Below, piece by piece: positions 60,671 to 64,000 of a stretch of 64,000 nt of DNA. The DNA comes from Nocardioides cavernaquae. GTDB lineage: Bacteria; Actinomycetota; Actinomycetes; Propionibacteriales; Nocardioidaceae. Below the pieces are notes generated by a model. The model was not told where the DNA came from, did not search any database, and worked only from the letters and a program-made list of their open reading frames with translations. The translations under genes were made by a program, and so were the position numbers. Location of the stretch: assembly GCF_003600895.1 (NCBI RefSeq), contig NZ_QYRP01000002.1, positions 1,240,001 through 1,304,000 on the forward strand. The letters are read 5' to 3'. How positions within the stretch are numbered: position 1 is the stretch's first letter; every line of letters begins with the position of its first letter.

Positions 60671-60734
60671 GTCAAGAACAAACACAAAGGGATCTCGAAC
60701 GCCCGATATCGAATTGTTGTGTTCAACTCTTGAC
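60671..60734. promoter_or_regulatory. Symmetric operator between ROK and ABC genes
   Basis: GTCAAGAACAAACACAA (60671-60687) and its diverged inverse TTGTTGTGTTCAACTCTTGAC (60714-60734) flank CCCGATATCG. GTCAAGA...ACAC is shared by both arms. AT-rich symmetric sites of this sort are typical ROK operators. Confidence 0.6.
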
Positions 60735-60814
60735 GACAATGGTGTGACGTCCGACACTCGAAAAAGACCGCCCCGCAGTGGGGCCGGTCCTCACCCCTCA
60801 TCCAGGAGGCACCC

Positions 60815-61882
60815 GTGTCTGCACCCGTCCGCCGTGTCATCACCCTCGGCGTAGCCGCTGTCATCGGCGCGGCCGGCCTCAGCGCCTGCGCTGCCAACGA
60901 CGCCCAGGAGGGCGGCGACAAGGACGCGAAGACCATCGCGCTGCTGCTGCCCGAGTCGAAGACGACGCGCTACGAGGCCTTCGACAAGCCTTTGTTCGAG
61001 AAGAAGGTCGCCGAGCTGTGCTCGGACTGCAACGTCGACTACTACAACGCCGACCAGGATGAGGCCAAGCAGGCCCAGCAGGTCGACAGTGCCGTGTCCA
61101 AGGGCGCCGACGTGATCGTGCTCGACCCGGTGAACGGCGCCGGAGCCGGCGGCATGGTCCAGACCGCGCAGGACGCAGGCGCGACCGTCGTCGCCTACGA
61201 CCGGTTCATCGACAAGGCCGACTACTACCTCTCCTTCGACAACGAGACGGTCGGCCGGATGCAGGGCGAGGCACTGGTCAAGGCGATGGGCGACAAGGGT
61301 GGCCTGCTGATGCTCAACGGTTCGCCCAGCGACCCGAACGCCGCACAGTTCAAGGCCGGTGCACACAGCGCGCTCGACAAGGCCGGAGTCAAGATCCTGG
61401 CTGAGTACGACAACCCGGACTGGAGCCCGGACAACGCCCAGAAGTGGACCGGCGACCAGCTCGCCAAGTACGACGCCAGCGAGATCAAGGGCGTCTACGC
61501 CGCCAACGACGGCCAGGCGGGTGGCGTGGTCGCCGCCCTCACCGGCGCCGGCGTCGCCGAGGACGCGCTGCCCCCGATCACCGGTCAGGACGCCGAGCTC
61601 GCCGCGATCCAGCGCATCGTCGCCGGCCAGCAGGAGATGACCATCTACAAGCCGATCAAGATCGAGGCCGACAAGGCCGCCGAGCTCGCGGTCGCCCTCG
61701 TCAACGGCGAGACGCCCTCGGACACCACCGACTTCCGCGGCGTCGCCTCCTACATCTTCGACCCGATCGTCGTCACCCAGGACAACGTCGCGGAGACCGT
61801 GGTCAAGGACGGCTTCTACTCGGTCGAGGACATCTGCACCGACGAGTACGCCGCGGCCTGCGAAGCCGCCGGCATCAGCTGA
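60815..61882 (+). CDS. Sugar ABC transporter substrate-binding lipoprotein (XylF-like)
   Basis: A 355-residue periplasmic-binding-type lipoprotein (lipobox LSAC at about 26). The domain is PBP type I with KGADVIVLDPVNGAGAGGMVQTAQDAGATVVAYDRFI, as in D-xylose and ChvE-like binders. GTG 60815 follows GGAGG. It is the first gene of an importer operon; xylose or another pentose is the likely ligand (inference). Confidence 0.9.
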   Translation: MSAPVRRVITLGVAAVIGAAGLSACAANDAQEGGDKDAKTIALLLPESKTTRYEAFDKPLFEKKVAELCSDCNVDYYNADQDEAKQAQQVDSAVSKGADVIVLDPVNGAGAGGMVQTAQDAGATVVAYDRFIDKADYYLSFDNETVGRMQGEALVKAMGDKGGLLMLNGSPSDPNAAQFKAGAHSALDKAGVKILAEYDNPDWSPDNAQKWTGDQLAKYDASEIKGVYAANDGQAGGVVAALTGAGVAEDALPPITGQDAELAAIQRIVAGQQEMTIYKPIKIEADKAAELAVALVNGETPSDTTDFRGVASYIFDPIVVTQDNVAETVVKDGFYSVEDICTDEYAAACEAAGIS

Positions 61883-61896
61883 CGGGCGGACGGTCA

Positions 61897-62698
<802 letters not shown>

Positions 62699-62706
<8 letters not shown>

Positions 62707-63952
62707 GGTCAAGGAAGCCGTCAACGGAGTCCCCGCTGACCTGCTCGACGAGCGGCTGATCCGCGACGAGGGGCTCAAGGGCTACGTCCACGTCTTCTGG
62801 AACCGACTCCGTGGCGGCGAGCTCGGCAGCCTGCCCGTCGTCATCGGACTGATCGCGATCTGCGCGGTCTTCTACGCGCAGGACCCGCGGTTCCTGTCGT
62901 CGTACACGCTGGTCTCGATGACGCAGTTCGCTGCGCCGGTCGGCATCATCGCGCTCGGCATCGTGCTGGTCCTGCTGCTCGGCGAGATCGACCTGTCGGT
63001 CGGGTCGGTGTCCGGATTCGGTGCGGCCTGCATGGCCGTCTTCGTCGTCGACCAGGGCCACGCCATGCTGCTCGGCCTGCTGGCGGGCATCGCCGTGGGC
63101 GCCGCGATCGGCGTCGTCTACGCCGTCCTCTACATCAAGCTCGGCGTGCCGAGCTTCGTGTTCTCGCTGGCCGGCCTGCTGGCCTTCCAGGGTGGACTCC
63201 TCTACGTCCTCGGCAGCCACGGCACGATCAATCTCCCCAGCGACTCGGGCCTGGTGCAGTTCGCGAAGTTCGGCTTCGTCCCGGACGCCCTCTCCTACGT
63301 CATCGTCTCCGCGCTGGTGCTGGCGTCGCTCGGCGCGCAGCTGCTCGGTCGGGGGCGCCGCACGAAGGCCGGACTCTCGACCGGCTCGCTCGGCGTGGTG
63401 CTGGTCCGCACCGGCCTGCTGGGTGCCGGCCTGCTCTGGCTCACGTCGTACCTCAACATCGACCGTGGCTGGAGCTACGTGTGGGTCCTCTTCGCTGCCC
63501 TCGTGGTCGTCTTCGACCTGCTGCTGCGCAAGACCAGCTGGGGACGGCACCTGTTCGCGGTCGGCGGCAACGAGGAGGCCGCGCGGCGCTCGGGCATCCG
63601 GGTCGGCCGGACCTACCTGTCGGTGTTCGTGCTCTGCTCGACGCTGGCTGCGTTCGGCGGCCTGATGAGCGCCGGCCTGCTGACGTCGGTCTCGCAGTCG
63701 AGTGGCACGACCGACACCAACCTGACAGCGATCGCAGCGGCGGTCATCGGCGGCACGAGCCTCTTCGGCGGCCGCGGATCGGCGTACGCCGCGATGCTCG
63801 GCATCATCGTGCTGCAGGCCATCCAGACCGGCCTGAACATCGTGAACGTGGACTCCTCGGTCCGCTTCATGGTGACCGGCGGCGTGCTCCTGCTCGCGGT
63901 CGCGATCGACTCCGTGTCGCGCCGGGCGCGCGCGAGCAGTGGACGCGGCTAG
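62699..63952 (+). CDS. Sugar ABC transporter permease (XylH-like)
   Basis: A 417-residue permease of the BPD_transp_2 family with about ten to twelve spans; GEIDLSVGSVSGFGAACMAVF is the hallmark and GGNEEAARRSGIRVGRTYLSVFVLC the coupling loop. ATG 62699 lies inside the ATPase gene end. The remaining 48 bases (63953-64000) show no start of a further gene. Confidence 0.92.
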
Positions 63953-64000
63953 CGCGGCGTCGTCGGCGGGGGAGCCTTCCGTGCCGTCGTACGCCGTGGG

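Noticed and set aside
63953..64000. Start of a further gene after the sugar permease
   Set aside because: Only 48 bases remain, with no clear start codon and ribosome site.

Overview
The window is about 70 percent G+C and reads as chromosome of a Nocardioides-like actinobacterium (family Nocardioidaceae). Supporting signs are an alkane monooxygenase fused to rubredoxin, a Bpa-type proteasome activator, a biotin-dependent acyl-CoA carboxylase pair of the AccA1/AccD1 type, a PAP2-diacylglycerol kinase fusion, a RecQ-phosphoribosyltransferase fusion and many GTG/TTG starts. About twenty genes have a TANNNT-like -10 box only 6-8 bases before the start codon, so much of the window is probably transcribed without a leader. 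No rRNA, CRISPR array, insertion sequence or prophage was seen.

Layout. 1-2364: alkane hydroxylation (AlkB-rubredoxin, ferredoxin, TetR regulator). 2445-6844: M15 peptidase lipoprotein, an AbiEi/DUF559 gene bracketed by inverted arrays of a 22-bp repeat, and an M13 peptidase. 6858-16335: RecQ-PRTase helicase, DUF6328, MFS exporter, glutathione peroxidase, SNF2 helicase with SWIM partner, methyltransferase. 16376-23096: a micro-lipoprotein, a TetR regulator with paired operators and a coupled four-gene operon (AccD1, AccA1, unknown protein, sulfotransferase) probably for leucine/branched-chain catabolism; AccA1 carries an in-frame copy of the 22-bp repeat. 23162-25922: EcsC, Aat, rhodanese, Fpg/Nei. 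25924-31786: a PepSY/cupredoxin lipoprotein/membrane-protein operon divergent from a cobalamin-riboswitch-controlled BtuCDF importer.

31826-41398: conserved hypothetical, AAA ATPase, DAACS carrier, GDPD, GDT1-type Mn/Ca transporter, DUF4446, ECF sigma with coupled membrane partner, PAP2-DAGK, SerRS. 41486-46725: two HAD phosphatases framing two tandem sulfatases. 46794-51358: two TIMP/NTR-like surface proteins, Bpa, quinone oxidoreductase, DUF6457-MobA, nitrilase-family amidohydrolase. 51393-56290: membrane proteins, tRNA-Ser(TGA), tRNA-Ser(GCT), tRNA-Arg(ACG), a degenerate tRNA-His-like element, an HNH nuclease and a tiny exported peptide gene next to a LuxR/TrmB-type regulator. 56330-63952: ohr/ohrR, HIBYL-CoA hydrolase, UDP-glucose dehydrogenase, and a ROK regulator divergent from a pentose-type sugar ABC importer that runs to the window end.

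The parts most likely to be new are (i) the AbiEi/DUF559 gene enclosed by terminal-inverted-repeat-like 22-bp arrays, with solo copies elsewhere including one inside accA1; (ii) the exported 40-residue peptide in a strongly folded locus whose upstream region shares an 11-mer with the promoter of the neighbouring LuxR/TrmB-type regulator; and (iii) the tRNA-His-like element upstream of the HNH gene.
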